This document shows positions 27,769-39,307 of a DNA stretch of 64,000 bases, in pieces. The DNA is taken from assembly GCF_002266435.3 (NCBI RefSeq), contig NZ_CP029426.2, positions 4,742,001 through 4,806,000 of the forward strand, in the 5' to 3' direction. Origin of the DNA: Bradyrhizobium amphicarpaeae. GTDB lineage: Bacteria; Pseudomonadota; Alphaproteobacteria; Rhizobiales; Xanthobacteraceae. Position 1 is the stretch's first letter; each line of letters opens with the position of its first letter. Under the pieces are notes generated by a model. The model saw only the letters and a list, made by a program, of their open reading frames with translations, ran no database searches and had not been told where the DNA came from. The translations under genes and the position numbers were made by a program.

Positions 27769-28364
27769 GGCTGGATCCGGTCGGAAAAAAGTCTTTGCAG
27801 GTTCTTCAGAGCCCGGTGAACGTTCACCTTGAGCGCTACGACCGACATGCCGCTCGCATGCGAAGCGTCCTTCAGGGACATGTCCTGCAGTTTGACGAGC
27901 CGCAGCGCCTTCTGTTGAGCCGGCGGCAGGGTTTCGACGGCAGCCTGCAGATGATGCCCATCCAGGCCCGTATCGGATTGCGGCTCTGCAACGGCTTCGT
28001 GTTCGCGCTCCATTGCGACCTCCCGGCGGCGGATGCGGCCCCAACCGCGCAGCCGGTCGACCAGCCGACGCTTGGCGATGGTCACGAGCCAGGGGGCGAA
28101 GGGACGCGCGGGGTCATAGGTGTGTCTGATCGCGTGCACCGTCAGCAGAATATCCTGGATGGCGTCCTCTACGTCGGCGCCATCTCGAAGTCGCGGCGTC
28201 GCCAACGAACGCAGGAATGGGGATATCTCCGTCAGCAGGCGATGATAGGCGACCCGATCGCCGTCCTGCGCCCGCGCCATCAGGATCGACCAGTCGAGCT
28301 CGCGCGCCTGCCGGGTATCCCGTGCATTGGAGCCGCTGCCATCGATCACCTTGAGCAGCACCAT
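27765..28364 (-). CDS. ECF RNA polymerase sigma factor, SigF/EcfF type
   Basis: 199 aa. Region 2 contains VEDAIQDILLTVHAIRHTYDPARPFAPWLVTIAKRRLVDRLR and region 4 contains LPPAQQKALRLVKLQDMSLKDASHASGMSVVALKVNVHRALKNL. It precedes an NrsF-type anti-sigma gene, as sigF does in Caulobacter and ecfF-type genes do in Bradyrhizobium. It is third in the operon trx-ccdA-sigma-antisigma and probably drives that operon from the GTAACT-N16-CGAA promoter upstream of trx. Confidence 0.92.
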   Translation of the reverse strand: MVLLKVIDGSGSNARDTRQARELDWSILMARAQDGDRVAYHRLLTEISPFLRSLATPRLRDGADVEDAIQDILLTVHAIRHTYDPARPFAPWLVTIAKRRLVDRLRGWGRIRRREVAMEREHEAVAEPQSDTGLDGHHLQAAVETLPPAQQKALRLVKLQDMSLKDASHASGMSVVALKVNVHRALKNLQRLFSDRIQP

Positions 28365-28367
28365 GCG

Positions 28368-29087
28368 TCACAGCCGCGTCGTCAGGTCGACCAGCCAGTC
28401 CGGCATGGCGCGCGTCAGGGATGTCTCGATCAGCTTGTCGAAGCCGGTCAGAATGAAAAGACCCGCCAGAACGAGCATCCCGCCCATCGCGGGCTTGGCG
28501 ACCTGCGCAACCCGCATCATGCCGTCGCGCCGGGCGAGGATTGCCTGGCGCGAACCGTAGGCGAGCAGGAGGATCGGCGTTGCCGCGCCAAGCGCAAAGG
28601 CGGTCATGGTGGCTGCCGCCGAAGCCAGGTCGCGGCCCTGCGCGGCGAGCCCGACGGCTGCTCCCAGCGTCGGGCCCGTGCAGGGCGACCAGACCACGCC
28701 GAGCAAGGCGCCAATGACGAACTGACCGCCGAGTCCCCGCGGCGTGACGCGATCGAGCAGCGTCTGACCGCCCGTTGCAAGCGGCGCGGCCGCCGCGGCC
28801 AGCCTGCCCTGCAGCGCCGGGACCAGCAACACCAGCCCCATGATCGCAAGCAGCGCGGCAGTCGCCAGGCGCAGGACGGCGGGATCGATGCCGGCACTGA
28901 ACCCGACCGTCGCCAGCGTGATGCCGACCGCTGCAAAGGACAGCGATAGCCCCGCTGCCAGCGCGACTGGTCCCCACGCATGGCGCTCGACGGCCGCGAA
29001 CAGCACGATCGGCAAGATCGGCAGCACGCATGGAGATAGCGTCGAGAGCGCGCCGGCCACATAGCCGAGCGCCAGCGTGACCGACAT
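28368..29087 (-). CDS. CcdA-type thiol-electron carrier membrane protein
   Basis: 239 aa with six predicted helices. Two membrane cysteines lie in STLSPCVLPILP (first helix) and VWSPCTGPTLGAA (fourth), the conserved redox pair of CcdA/DsbD-beta proteins that pass electrons from cytosolic thioredoxin to the periplasm. It starts 2 nt after the thioredoxin-like gene, its likely periplasmic partner, and ends 3 nt before the sigma factor gene. Confidence 0.9.
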   Translation of the reverse strand: MSVTLALGYVAGALSTLSPCVLPILPIVLFAAVERHAWGPVALAAGLSLSFAAVGITLATVGFSAGIDPAVLRLATAALLAIMGLVLLVPALQGRLAAAAAPLATGGQTLLDRVTPRGLGGQFVIGALLGVVWSPCTGPTLGAAVGLAAQGRDLASAAATMTAFALGAATPILLLAYGSRQAILARRDGMMRVAQVAKPAMGGMLVLAGLFILTGFDKLIETSLTRAMPDWLVDLTTRL

Positions 29088-29089
29088 GA

Positions 29090-29467
29090 TCAGAACGCCT
29101 TGGCGACCATGGCTCGGATCGCAGCGGGATCGGTTTCGCCCGTCGAACGGCCGATCTCCTTTGCCCCACGATAGACGATCAAGGTGCTCTGGTTCTGAAC
29201 CTTGAGCTGCCTGAGGACATCCTTTGCGCTGTCGAAATCCACGTCGAGGATGACGAGGTCAGGCCTCTCCTGCTCGATCTGCTGCACGATCGGCTTCTGC
29301 TTTCGGCAGGTGGGGCACCAGGGTGCTGTGACCTCGATCAAGACAGGCTTGTTGGCCGCCTGAGCCGCCTGGAGGGCTTTCGGTTCATACGGCTGGGCGG
29401 CATGGGCAAGGGTAGGCAGGACCAAGGCGGCCGCGACCAGCATGGCCTTGGAAAACGTGAATGACAT
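29090..29467 (-). CDS. Periplasmic thioredoxin-like protein
   Basis: 125 aa. A signal peptide (about residues 1-23, ending LAHA-AQPY) precedes a thioredoxin fold with active site WCPTC and the QNQSTLIVYRG cis-Pro region, where Thr replaces Pro. It probably receives electrons from the adjacent CcdA-type protein and reduces periplasmic disulfides or oxidised methionine enzymes during redox stress. First gene of the ECF operon. Confidence 0.9.
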   Translation of the reverse strand: MSFTFSKAMLVAAALVLPTLAHAAQPYEPKALQAAQAANKPVLIEVTAPWCPTCRKQKPIVQQIEQERPDLVILDVDFDSAKDVLRQLKVQNQSTLIVYRGAKEIGRSTGETDPAAIRAMVAKAF

Positions 29468-29519
29468 GGGTCTCTCCGTTCGAACGCTCTGAAGGCATTT
29501 GCGCCCCCGAAAGAGACTG

Positions 29520-29545
29520 TTCGCAGCGAAGGAACCAAAAGTTAC
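29520..29545 (-). promoter_or_regulatory. ECF sigma promoter GTAACT-N16-CGAA for the trx-ccdA-sigma operon
   Basis: Reading the minus strand, GTAACT at 29545-29540 is followed by exactly 16 nt and CGAA at 29523-29520, 53 nt before the trx start codon. This fits the GTAACC-N16-CGAA pattern described for Caulobacter SigF targets, with one mismatch in the -35. It implies positive autoregulation. Confidence 0.65.
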
Positions 29546-29642
29546 GCTTGGCGGAAAAGAAACGGATGTCCTCGACCTGCCGGCGTCCGTTCGCAGTGCG
29601 AAGCGTCGCTGATGCAGGAACGCCGCGATGGCGGACGGCCGG

Positions 29643-30836
29643 CTACGCGCCCTGCTCCATCATCCCCGCGAGCCGCGCCAGCTCCGCCTCGAGATCGCGC
29701 TCGACATCCGCCGCGCGGATCTCGAGCACCCGATAGTCCCGCGCCTCGAGCCAGCTCCGCCGTCCCGCACGGTCCGCTGCGATCGCCTCGCCCTCGCCCG
29801 GGTTGACCAGCTCGATCGCGATCCGGTGCGGGAACGAGACGAAGTCCGGGATATGGCGCCCCACAGGAGTCTGGCGCTTGAACAGGCCTGCAAAGCGGCG
29901 GTCGCGGGTCAGGGCCTGCCAGAGCAGGCGCTCGGCGTCGGTCGGATTGCGGCGAAGCAGGCGGGCGAGGCCGCGCACGGTAGAACCGCTATCGGGCGTC
30001 CCGCTGCCGTGCTCGGCGAGCAGAGCGCGCAGGCGCGTGGCCTGCTCGCCGTCGAGCACGCCGCCCTTGGCTGGGCCCTTGCGTCCCTCGGCGATCGCCA
30101 TGATCACCCCGTGCAAGGTGTGCATGTCCTGCTTGGTCGGCTCCATCCGGCTGAAAATGTTGCGCAGGTTGACCAGCATGGTGTCGCGCTTCTCGGCCGG
30201 GCGCAAAAATTCCACCTTGTCGAGCTCACGGATGAGGTTGTCGAAGAACGCCTGCATCTGGTGCTGCGAGGCGCGCTCGGACCGCTCCGGCATGGCGTGC
30301 GGCAGCTCGCCTGAGGTCGCCCGCTTGAACCATTCATAGCCGACCAGCAGCACGGCCTGGGCGAGGTTGAGCGAGGCGAAGCCCGGATTGACCGGGAAGG
30401 TGATGATGCGGTTGGAGAGGCCGACCTCTTCATTGGTCAGTCCCCAGCGCTCGCGGCCGAACAGGATGCCGGCCCTGCCGCCGGCCGCGAGGTGACCCGC
30501 GATCTCGCCGGCCGCCGCCTCCGGCCCGACCACCGGCTTGGCCTGATCGTGCGGGCGCGCGGTGGTGGCAAACAGCAGGTCGAGGTCGGCGACGGCCTCT
30601 TCGACCGTGCCGAACAATTGGACCGTTTCCAGGATGTGGTCGGCACCGGCCGCGGCCCGCTGCGCGGCGATGTTGGGCCAGCCGTCCCTGGGGTTGACGA
30701 TGCGCAGGGCGCCAAGCGCGAAATTGCCCATGGCGCGCGCGGCCATGCCGATGTTTTCCCCGAGCTGCGGCTCGACCAGGATGACGATGGGACCGTCGAG
30801 GGAGAGACCGGCCTTGCTCTTGTCAGTCCCCGACAT
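29643..30836 (-). CDS. trmJ: TrmJ-type RNA methyltransferase with C-terminal DUF559-like domain
   Basis: 397 aa. Residues 15-255 are a SPOUT methyltransferase: VEPQLGENIGMAARAMGNF, ILFGRERWGL and NPGFASLNLAQAV (SAM-binding knot). It fits TrmJ, which 2'-O-methylates position 32 of tRNAs. Residues 288-392 match DUF559, a Vsr-like nuclease fold: RRNPTDAERLLWQAL, RQTPVGRHIPDFV, EARDYRVLEI. Asp331 and Glu342 remain, but the usual ELDGxxH reads ELVNPGE (Val344, Glu348), so the nuclease is probably inactive. E. coli TrmJ is about 246 aa, so the tail is an addition. Single gene. Confidence 0.88.
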   Translation of the reverse strand: MSGTDKSKAGLSLDGPIVILVEPQLGENIGMAARAMGNFALGALRIVNPRDGWPNIAAQRAAAGADHILETVQLFGTVEEAVADLDLLFATTARPHDQAKPVVGPEAAAGEIAGHLAAGGRAGILFGRERWGLTNEEVGLSNRIITFPVNPGFASLNLAQAVLLVGYEWFKRATSGELPHAMPERSERASQHQMQAFFDNLIRELDKVEFLRPAEKRDTMLVNLRNIFSRMEPTKQDMHTLHGVIMAIAEGRKGPAKGGVLDGEQATRLRALLAEHGSGTPDSGSTVRGLARLLRRNPTDAERLLWQALTRDRRFAGLFKRQTPVGRHIPDFVSFPHRIAIELVNPGEGEAIAADRAGRRSWLEARDYRVLEIRAADVERDLEAELARLAGMMEQGA

Positions 30837-31185
30837 CTCGTCTCGCTTTCACGCTTGTCCCTCAAGGCCTTGGCAGGGTCGCCTCAGGAATTGATTCATG
30901 CCGGCCGCCCAGATCTCCCTGGGACCGGCTGCCCGTTCGCCTGTCGTTTGCCTGTCCTGACGAAATTCTCAAGGGAAATAACGGGTTGGAATCGACTTTT
31001 GAATCTCGCTTGAAGCCTCAGCCCCGCCCCGGCCTTTGGGCCCCTCCCCGCCCCCCGTCTGTGGAGGCTGGATCGGCTAAAAGTGCATAATCCCTTGGCT
31101 TTCGCCCGCCGCGTCCGGGTGCTATGACGCCGCGGATATTCCCGTGGCGCGCCAAAAGCGCCGTTCCCAAGAGGCTTCCCCGATC

Positions 31186-32400
31186 ATGGCAAAAATCAAG
31201 GTATCCAATCCCGTCGTCGAACTCGATGGCGACGAGATGACCCGGATCATCTGGCAGTACATCAAGGACAAGCTGATCACCCCGTTCCTGGATGTCGAGC
31301 TGATGTATTTCGACCTGGGCATGGAGTACCGCGACCACACCAACGATCAGGTCACCATCGACGCCGCCGAAGCCATCAAGAAGGTCGGCGTCGGCGTCAA
31401 GTGCGCCACCATCACCCCGGACGAGGCCCGGGTGAAGGAGTTCAACCTCAAGCAGATGTGGAAGTCGCCGAACGGCACCATCCGCAACATCCTCGGCGGC
31501 GTGATCTTCCGCGAGCCGATCATCTGCAAGAACGTGCCGCGCCTGGTTCCCGGCTGGACCAAGCCGATCATCATCGGCCGCCACGCCTATGGCGACCAGT
31601 ACCGCGCCACAGATTTCAAGTTCCCGGGCAAGGGCACCCTGTCGATGAAGTTCGTCGGCGAAGACGGCACCGTGATCGAGAAGGAAGTGTTCAAGGCACC
31701 GGGCGCCGGCGTCGCCATGGAGATGTACAATCTCGACGATTCCATCATCGACTTCGCCCGCGCCTCGCTGAACTACGGCCTGCTGCGCAACTACCCGGTC
31801 TACCTCTCGACCAAGAACACGATTCTCAAGGTCTATGACGGCCGCTTCAAGGACATCTTCCAGGACATCTACGACCGCGAGTTCAAGAAGGAATTCGAGG
31901 CCAAGGGCCTGACCTACGAGCACCGCCTGATCGACGACATGGTGGCCTCGGCGCTGAAATGGTCGGGCGGCTACGTCTGGGCCTGCAAGAACTACGACGG
32001 CGACGTGCAGTCCGACACGGTCGCGCAGGGCTACGGCTCGCTCGGCCTGATGACCTCGGTGCTGCTCACCCCCGACGGCAAGACCGTCGAGGCCGAAGCG
32101 GCCCACGGCACGGTGACCCGCCATTACCGCGAGCACCAGAAGGGCAAGGAGACCTCGACCAACTCGATCGCCTCGATCTTCGCCTGGACCCGTGGCCTGT
32201 CGCACCGCGCCAAGCTCGACAACAATGCCGAGCTCGCCAAGTTCGCCAACACGCTGGAGAAGGTCTGCGTCGACACCGTCGAGGCCGGCTACATGACCAA
32301 GGACCTCGCGCTCCTGGTCGGCGCCGACCAGCGCTGGCTCTCGACCACCGGCTTCCTCGACAAGGTCGCCGAGAACCTGACCAAGGAGCTGGCGGCCTGA
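31186..32400 (+). CDS. icd: NADP-dependent isocitrate dehydrogenase
   Basis: 404 aa of the eukaryote-like (type II) NADP-IDH group common in alphaproteobacteria. It oxidises isocitrate to 2-oxoglutarate in the TCA cycle. The sequence shows [12 protein letters not shown] near the start, [22 protein letters not shown] (substrate loop), [28 protein letters not shown] (metal site) and [17 protein letters not shown] (NADP binding). The ATG at 31186 gives [14 protein letters not shown] strong terminator follows. Confidence 0.97.
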   Translation: MAKIKVSNPVVELDGDEMTRIIWQYIKDKLITPFLDVELMYFDLGMEYRDHTNDQVTIDAAEAIKKVGVGVKCATITPDEARVKEFNLKQMWKSPNGTIRNILGGVIFREPIICKNVPRLVPGWTKPIIIGRHAYGDQYRATDFKFPGKGTLSMKFVGEDGTVIEKEVFKAPGAGVAMEMYNLDDSIIDFARASLNYGLLRNYPVYLSTKNTILKVYDGRFKDIFQDIYDREFKKEFEAKGLTYEHRLIDDMVASALKWSGGYVWACKNYDGDVQSDTVAQGYGSLGLMTSVLLTPDGKTVEAEAAHGTVTRHYREHQKGKETSTNSIASIFAWTRGLSHRAKLDNNAELAKFANTLEKVCVDTVEAGYMTKDLALLVGADQRWLSTTGFLDKVAENLTKELAA

Positions 32401-32438
32401 GCCGACCGCAATTTCGCCCGACTGGGCCAGACATGATC

Positions 32439-32472
32439 ACGGGCCGCGCAACAGCGCGGCCCGTTTCTTTTT
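32439..32472 (+). terminator. Rho-independent terminator of icd
   Basis: acgggccgcgc pairs with gcgcggcccgt (11 bp, 4-nt loop aaca) and is followed by gtttcttttt. It lies 38 nt after the icd stop codon and before the next gene. A textbook intrinsic terminator. Confidence 0.93.
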
Positions 32473-32496
32473 GGGTCCTTGCCCGGAGATGCCACC

Positions 32497-32997
32497 ATGT
32501 TGATCAAGCTTGCCGGCCCCACGATGCTGTTCGCGGCCCTGATCGGACCGGCCGGGGCTGCAGAGCGACTGCCCGACGCCATCGCCGCACCGGGCGAGAG
32601 CGTCGTGCTCAGCGTCCACGCCGAGGGCGCGCAGGTCTATGAATGCAAGGCGGGTAGCGACGGCAAGCTCGCCTGGGCCTTCCGCGAGCCGATCGCGACG
32701 CTGCTGTCCGAGGGCAAGACCATCGGCCGGCATTATGCCGGCCCGAACTGGGAGTTCGCCGATGGCAGCGCGGTGGTCGGCAAGGCTATCGGCAACGCAC
32801 CTGGCGCAACGGCAGCCGATATCCCCTGGCTGAAGCTCGAGGTCGCCGCCCGCCGCGGCAGCGGCACCCTTACGCCGGTCACCACCGTCCAGCGCATCAA
32901 CACCCATGGCGGCAAGCTCGACGGCGCATGCGACAAGGCCGGCGAGTTCAAGAGCGCGCCCTACTCGGCCGAATATGTCTTCCTGAAGAAGGGTTGA
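32497..32997 (+). CDS. DUF3455 family secreted protein
   Basis: 166 aa. A signal peptide ending around AGAAE is followed by the DUF3455 domain: VLSVHAEGAQVYECKAGSDGKLAWAFREP and THGGKLDGACDKAGEFKSAPYSAEYVFLKK. Proteins of this family are found secreted in bacteria and fungi; the function is unknown. GGAG precedes the ATG at 32497. The next gene starts 5 nt after the stop, so the two are likely co-transcribed. Confidence 0.87.
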   Translation: MLIKLAGPTMLFAALIGPAGAAERLPDAIAAPGESVVLSVHAEGAQVYECKAGSDGKLAWAFREPIATLLSEGKTIGRHYAGPNWEFADGSAVVGKAIGNAPGATAADIPWLKLEVAARRGSGTLTPVTTVQRINTHGGKLDGACDKAGEFKSAPYSAEYVFLKKG

Positions 32998-33002
32998 GGC
33001 CG

Positions 33003-33287
33003 ATGCTCTTCATGGTGATCGAACGCTTCAGGGACCGCGATCCCATCCCGGTCTACCGGCGCGTGCGCGACGAGGGCGTCAAGTTTCCGGAAGGCCTGAA
33101 ATATCTCGGCAGCTGGATCGAGCCGAATTTCGACCGCTGCTTCCAGCTGATGGAATGCGACGACGCGCGCCTGCTGCAAGAATGGGTGTTGAACTGCCAG
33201 GGCAACGGCATGACCTTCGAGATCGTACCGGTCGTGCCCAGCAAGGAGACGCGCGAGGTTGTCGCGCCCTTCCTCGACCGAACCTGA
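33003..33287 (+). CDS. DUF3303 family protein
   Basis: 94 aa, the usual size. MLFMVIERFRDRDPIPVYRRV, PEGLKYLGSWIEPNFDRCFQLMECDDARLLQEW and a FEIVPVVPSKETREVV tail are typical of DUF3303, a small ferredoxin-like-fold family without known function. It follows the DUF3455 gene closely and ends 3 nt from the convergent channel gene. Confidence 0.9.
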   Translation: MLFMVIERFRDRDPIPVYRRVRDEGVKFPEGLKYLGSWIEPNFDRCFQLMECDDARLLQEWVLNCQGNGMTFEIVPVVPSKETREVVAPFLDRT

Positions 33288-33290
33288 CGG

Positions 33291-34517
33291 CTACCCCGGG
33301 CTCTCTTCCTGCTCGGCCTGAGCCAGCTCCGCCAGCGCGAGGTCGCCGGTATCGGCGAGCCTCGCCTTGGCGGTGGTGTGGACGTGGTCGGCGAGCGTCG
33401 GCATGCGCGCGATCAAGGCGTGAAAATCCTGGGCGTCGAGCACGAGCAGGCGCGTCTTGCACGTCGCCGTCACCGTGCCGCTGCGTTTTGTCTTGTGCAG
33501 CAGCGCGATCTCGCCGAAGAAGGTGCCGTCGGTGAGCCGCACCTGCTGGCTCGGCAGCGCGATCTCGACCTCGCCGGCGGTGATGAAATACATCGACGAG
33601 GCCGCATCGCCGCGGCGGACCAGGATTTCGCCCTGCTCGATGGTGCGCGCGCGCAAGAGGCGCATGATGTCGGCGATCTCCGCGGCCGACAGATGCGAGA
33701 ACAGCGGCACCCGCGCCAGCATGCCCCAGGTGACGACGAAGTCGCGCCGCTTCACCTCTTCGGCAAAGGCGGTGGAGATGATCGCGACCGGCAGCGCGAT
33801 CATGGCAAAGCCTGAGATGATGGCGAACGTGGAGACCAGCTTGCCGAGCGCCGTCACCGGCACCACGTCGCCATAGCCGACGGTGCCGAGCGTCACGATC
33901 GCCCACCACATCGCCTGCGGGATGGTGCCGAGCTTGTCCGGCTGCACGTCGCGCTCGATGGCGTAGAGCAGCGAGGCGAAGGACAGGACCGCGCCGATCA
34001 GGATGACGATGCAGCCGATCAGCGCCCGCCGTTCGGCGTGCACGGCGGCGAGCAGCGAGCGCATCGCCGGCGAATAGCGGATCAGCTTGAAGAACGGCAG
34101 CACGCCCAGCGCCGCCAGCGTCGCGTGCCGGCCGGTGGCGAGCACGACGGACGCGGGCAGGAACGCCATGAGGTCGATGATGCCGAGCGTCGAGAAGACG
34201 TAGCCGAACCGGTCGGACAGCGCGGAGCCCTTGCGCTGGGTGTGTCCCGCCACGGTCCACATCCGCGCCAGATATTCCAGCGCGAACACCATCGCGGCGA
34301 GGGCTGTGACGACCGAGAACAGCGTGCCGAATTGCGCGTCCAGCTCCGGCACCGATGCGAGGATCATCGCGACGACGTTGAGTACGATGACGCCGATGAT
34401 GAACTTGATGAAGCGCGACCCGGCTGAATAGGCCAACGGGTCGTGCTCCAGCAATTCATAGAGGCGATCCCTCAAATCGGGATCTCGCAAGCCACGTTCT
34501 CGCGGAACGGGGCGCAT
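33291..34517 (-). CDS. Cyclic-nucleotide-gated K+ channel, MloK1 type
   Basis: 408 aa. Six transmembrane helices span about residues 35-255, with the selectivity filter TLGTVGYGD. The C-terminal cNMP-binding domain (about 265-385) contains GEIALLHKTKRSGTVTA, with the Glu and Arg of the phosphate-binding cassette. Same design as MloK1 of Mesorhizobium loti. It starts 6 nt after alaS on the same strand, so it is probably co-transcribed with it. Ligand (cAMP or cGMP) cannot be read from sequence. Confidence 0.93.
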   Translation of the reverse strand: MRPVPRERGLRDPDLRDRLYELLEHDPLAYSAGSRFIKFIIGVIVLNVVAMILASVPELDAQFGTLFSVVTALAAMVFALEYLARMWTVAGHTQRKGSALSDRFGYVFSTLGIIDLMAFLPASVVLATGRHATLAALGVLPFFKLIRYSPAMRSLLAAVHAERRALIGCIVILIGAVLSFASLLYAIERDVQPDKLGTIPQAMWWAIVTLGTVGYGDVVPVTALGKLVSTFAIISGFAMIALPVAIISTAFAEEVKRRDFVVTWGMLARVPLFSHLSAAEIADIMRLLRARTIEQGEILVRRGDAASSMYFITAGEVEIALPSQQVRLTDGTFFGEIALLHKTKRSGTVTATCKTRLLVLDAQDFHALIARMPTLADHVHTTAKARLADTGDLALAELAQAEQEESPG

Positions 34518-34523
34518 GGCGAT

Positions 34524-37202
<2,679 letters not shown>

Positions 37203-37224
37203 GTTCATCCAATCGGGTGTGCTG

Positions 37225-37299
37225 GAGCATGATCCGGAAAAGTGCGAAGCGGTTTTCCGGAAAGATCATGCTCAAACAAAGAGCTAAAGCGCGATGACT
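37225..37299. repeat. Palindromic repeat (gagcatgatccggaaaagtg type)
   Basis: gagcatgatccggaaaa at 37225 is inverted as ttttccggaaagatcatgctc ending at 37273, followed by the conserved tail aaacaaagagctaaagcgcgatgactc. It is a well-spread Bradyrhizobiaceae intergenic repeat, here in the alaS upstream region, where it may carry or block promoter activity. Confidence 0.85.
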
Positions 37300-37515
37300 C
37301 TCATCGTGCTCTAGGACCCGCTTCTCGCCATCCAAACCGTAACGTTAAGGCTGATATCTGCGGGCCAAAGCGCTTTTAGACAAGGCCAGCTGCGCTGTCC
37401 AGAAACTGTGCAAGGAGATCAGAGGGTTGCCGCAGGCGCTCAATCCCGTTGGATAGGACGCGCGGACGCGTTGACAGGCTTGGCCCCGCTGTGGTCTTTA
37501 CCCATCTGTATCGTA

Positions 37516-37700
37516 CGGCCACGTCGGGAGAGACCGGCTTTAGGCAGCCGGCGCCGAAGGAGCAACCGCCCCGGAAACTCTCAGGCAAACGGACCGCGTG
37601 GCTTTGACAGCATCTGGAAAGAGGCGCCGGCGGGCTTAAGGCCCGGACAGCGTCCGCCGACGGGATAATACTCTCAGGCACAGCGACAGATGGGGCTTCG
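37516..37700 (+). promoter_or_regulatory. Tandem glycine riboswitch upstream of gcvT
   Basis: Two consecutive aptamers are visible. The first has cgggagaga near 37524, gccgaaggagcaaccgcc at 37553 and aaactctcaggcaaacggacc at 37575. The second has ggaaagaggcgcc at 37616, gccgacgggataata at 37656 and actctcaggcacagcgacag at 37670. These are the hallmark blocks of the glycine aptamer pair. It should switch on gcvT-gcvH-gcvP when glycine is plentiful. The expression platform (37700-37752) contains a gggg-aatcgt-cccc hairpin near the gcvT start. Confidence 0.95.
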
Positions 37701-37752
37701 ACTGGTGTCCATCGGGGAATCGTCCCCGGGGAACCGCCGAGGGCCCCTTAAG

Positions 37753-38898
37753 ATGCTAGCGCACGACAAAGACTCCCTGAAACGTACGCCCCTTCATGGG
37801 CTTCATGTCTCCCTGGGCGGCAAGATGGTGCCGTTCGCGGGCTATGACATGCCCGTGCAATACCCCGCGGGCGTGCTGAAGGAGCACCTCCACACCCGGG
37901 TCTCCGCCGGCCTGTTCGACGTCTCCCATATGGGCCAGATCGCGCTCCGGCCGAAATCCGGCCGGGTCGAGGATGCCGCCCGCGCGCTGGAGCGGCTGGT
38001 CCCTCAGGACATCGTGGCGATCGCGCCGGGACGGCAGCGCTACGCCCAATTCACCAACGACAACGGCGGCATCCTCGACGATTTGATGGTCGCCAATTTC
38101 GGCGATCACCTCTTCCTGGTCGTCAACGCCGCCTGCAAGGACGCCGACGAGGCGCATCTGCGCGCGCATCTCTCCGACGTTTGCGTCGTCGATTCTCTCG
38201 CAGATCGCGCGCTGATCGCGCTGCAGGGACCGAAGGCCGAGGCGGCGCTGGCGAAATTGTGTGCAGAGGCGCCCGCCATGAAGTTTATGGATTCCGGCCC
38301 GCGCAAGGTCGCCGGCATCGACTGCTTCGTCTCGCGCTCCGGCTACACCGGCGAGGACGGATTCGAGATCTCGGTCCCCGCGGCCGAGGCCGAGCGCCTC
38401 GCCAAGACGCTGCTCGAAAATCCCGATGTGCTGCCGATAGGCCTGGGCGCCCGCGACAGCCTGCGGCTGGAGGCCGGGCTCTGCCTCTACGGCCACGACA
38501 TCGACACCGCGACCACGCCGGTCGAGGCCGCGCTGGAATGGTCGGTGCAGAAGTCCCGCCGCAGCGGCGGCGCGCGCGCCGGCGGCTTTCCCGGTGCCGA
38601 AAAGATCCTCGCTGATTTCGATCAGGGCGCGGCCCGTCGCCGTGTCGGCCTGCTCGCCCAAGGACGCGCGCCGGTGCGCGAGGGCGCGCCGCTGTTTGCG
38701 AATGACGCGGGCGGCGAGCCGATCGGGCAGGTCACCTCGGGCGGCTTCGGCCCGAGCCTGAACGCGCCGGTCGCGATGGGTTATGTGCCCACGAGCCAAA
38801 GCGCGCTCGGCACAAACCTGTTTGCCGAAGTGCGCGGCCAGCGCTTGGCCGTGCAGGTCGCCGCGATGCCTTTCGTCAAGAACACCTACAAACGCTGA
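37753..38898 (+). CDS. gcvT: Glycine cleavage system T protein (aminomethyltransferase)
   Basis: 381 aa. It releases ammonia from the aminomethyl-lipoyl H protein and passes the one-carbon unit to tetrahydrofolate. Seen: KRTPLHGLHVSLGGKMVPFAGYDMPVQY, GLFDVSHMGQI, the GYTGEDGFEI folate-site motif, and LGARDSLRLEAGLCLYGHD. The ATG at 37753 is chosen over an upstream frame extension that would run into the riboswitch. It is regulated by the glycine riboswitch immediately upstream. Confidence 0.96.
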   Translation: MLAHDKDSLKRTPLHGLHVSLGGKMVPFAGYDMPVQYPAGVLKEHLHTRVSAGLFDVSHMGQIALRPKSGRVEDAARALERLVPQDIVAIAPGRQRYAQFTNDNGGILDDLMVANFGDHLFLVVNAACKDADEAHLRAHLSDVCVVDSLADRALIALQGPKAEAALAKLCAEAPAMKFMDSGPRKVAGIDCFVSRSGYTGEDGFEISVPAAEAERLAKTLLENPDVLPIGLGARDSLRLEAGLCLYGHDIDTATTPVEAALEWSVQKSRRSGGARAGGFPGAEKILADFDQGAARRRVGLLAQGRAPVREGAPLFANDAGGEPIGQVTSGGFGPSLNAPVAMGYVPTSQSALGTNLFAEVRGQRLAVQVAAMPFVKNTYKR

Positions 38899-38907
38899 GG
38901 ACCGACA

Positions 38908-39276
38908 ATGACCACGACGCTGTACACCTCCGACCATGAATGGCTCGCTATCGACGGCGACGTCGCCACCGTCGGCATCACCGACTATGCCCAGCAGCAG
39001 CTCGGTGACGTCGTGTTCGTCGAATTGCCCAAGGTCGGCCGCGCGCTGAAGAAGGCGGAAGCCGCCGCCGTCGTGGAATCGGTCAAGGCCGCCTCCGACG
39101 TCTACGCGCCCGTGACGGGCGAAGTGCTCGAAGCCAATGCCGAGCTCGTGGCCGAGCCGGCGCTGGTGAATTCCGACGCGCAAGGCAAGGCCTGGTTCTT
39201 CAAGATCAAGATGGCCGACAGAAGCGAGCTCGGCGGCCTCATGGATGAAGCCGCGTACAAGGCACATACAGCGTGA
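38908..39276 (+). CDS. gcvH: Glycine cleavage system H protein
   Basis: 122 aa lipoyl carrier that shuttles the aminomethyl group between P, T and L proteins. [32 protein letters not shown] is the family opening, and the lipoylated lysine is Lys60 in [13 protein letters not shown]. It begins 9 nt after gcvT, in the same operon. Confidence 0.97.
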   Translation: MTTTLYTSDHEWLAIDGDVATVGITDYAQQQLGDVVFVELPKVGRALKKAEAAAVVESVKAASDVYAPVTGEVLEANAELVAEPALVNSDAQGKAWFFKIKMADRSELGGLMDEAAYKAHTA

Positions 39277-39307
39277 GGATATGAGCCGAGACGTCTCCAC
39301 ACACTCA

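Noticed and set aside
31018..32205. 395-codon minus-strand frame opposite icd
   Set aside because: The plus strand encodes an unmistakable isocitrate dehydrogenase; the reverse frame is a codon-bias shadow.
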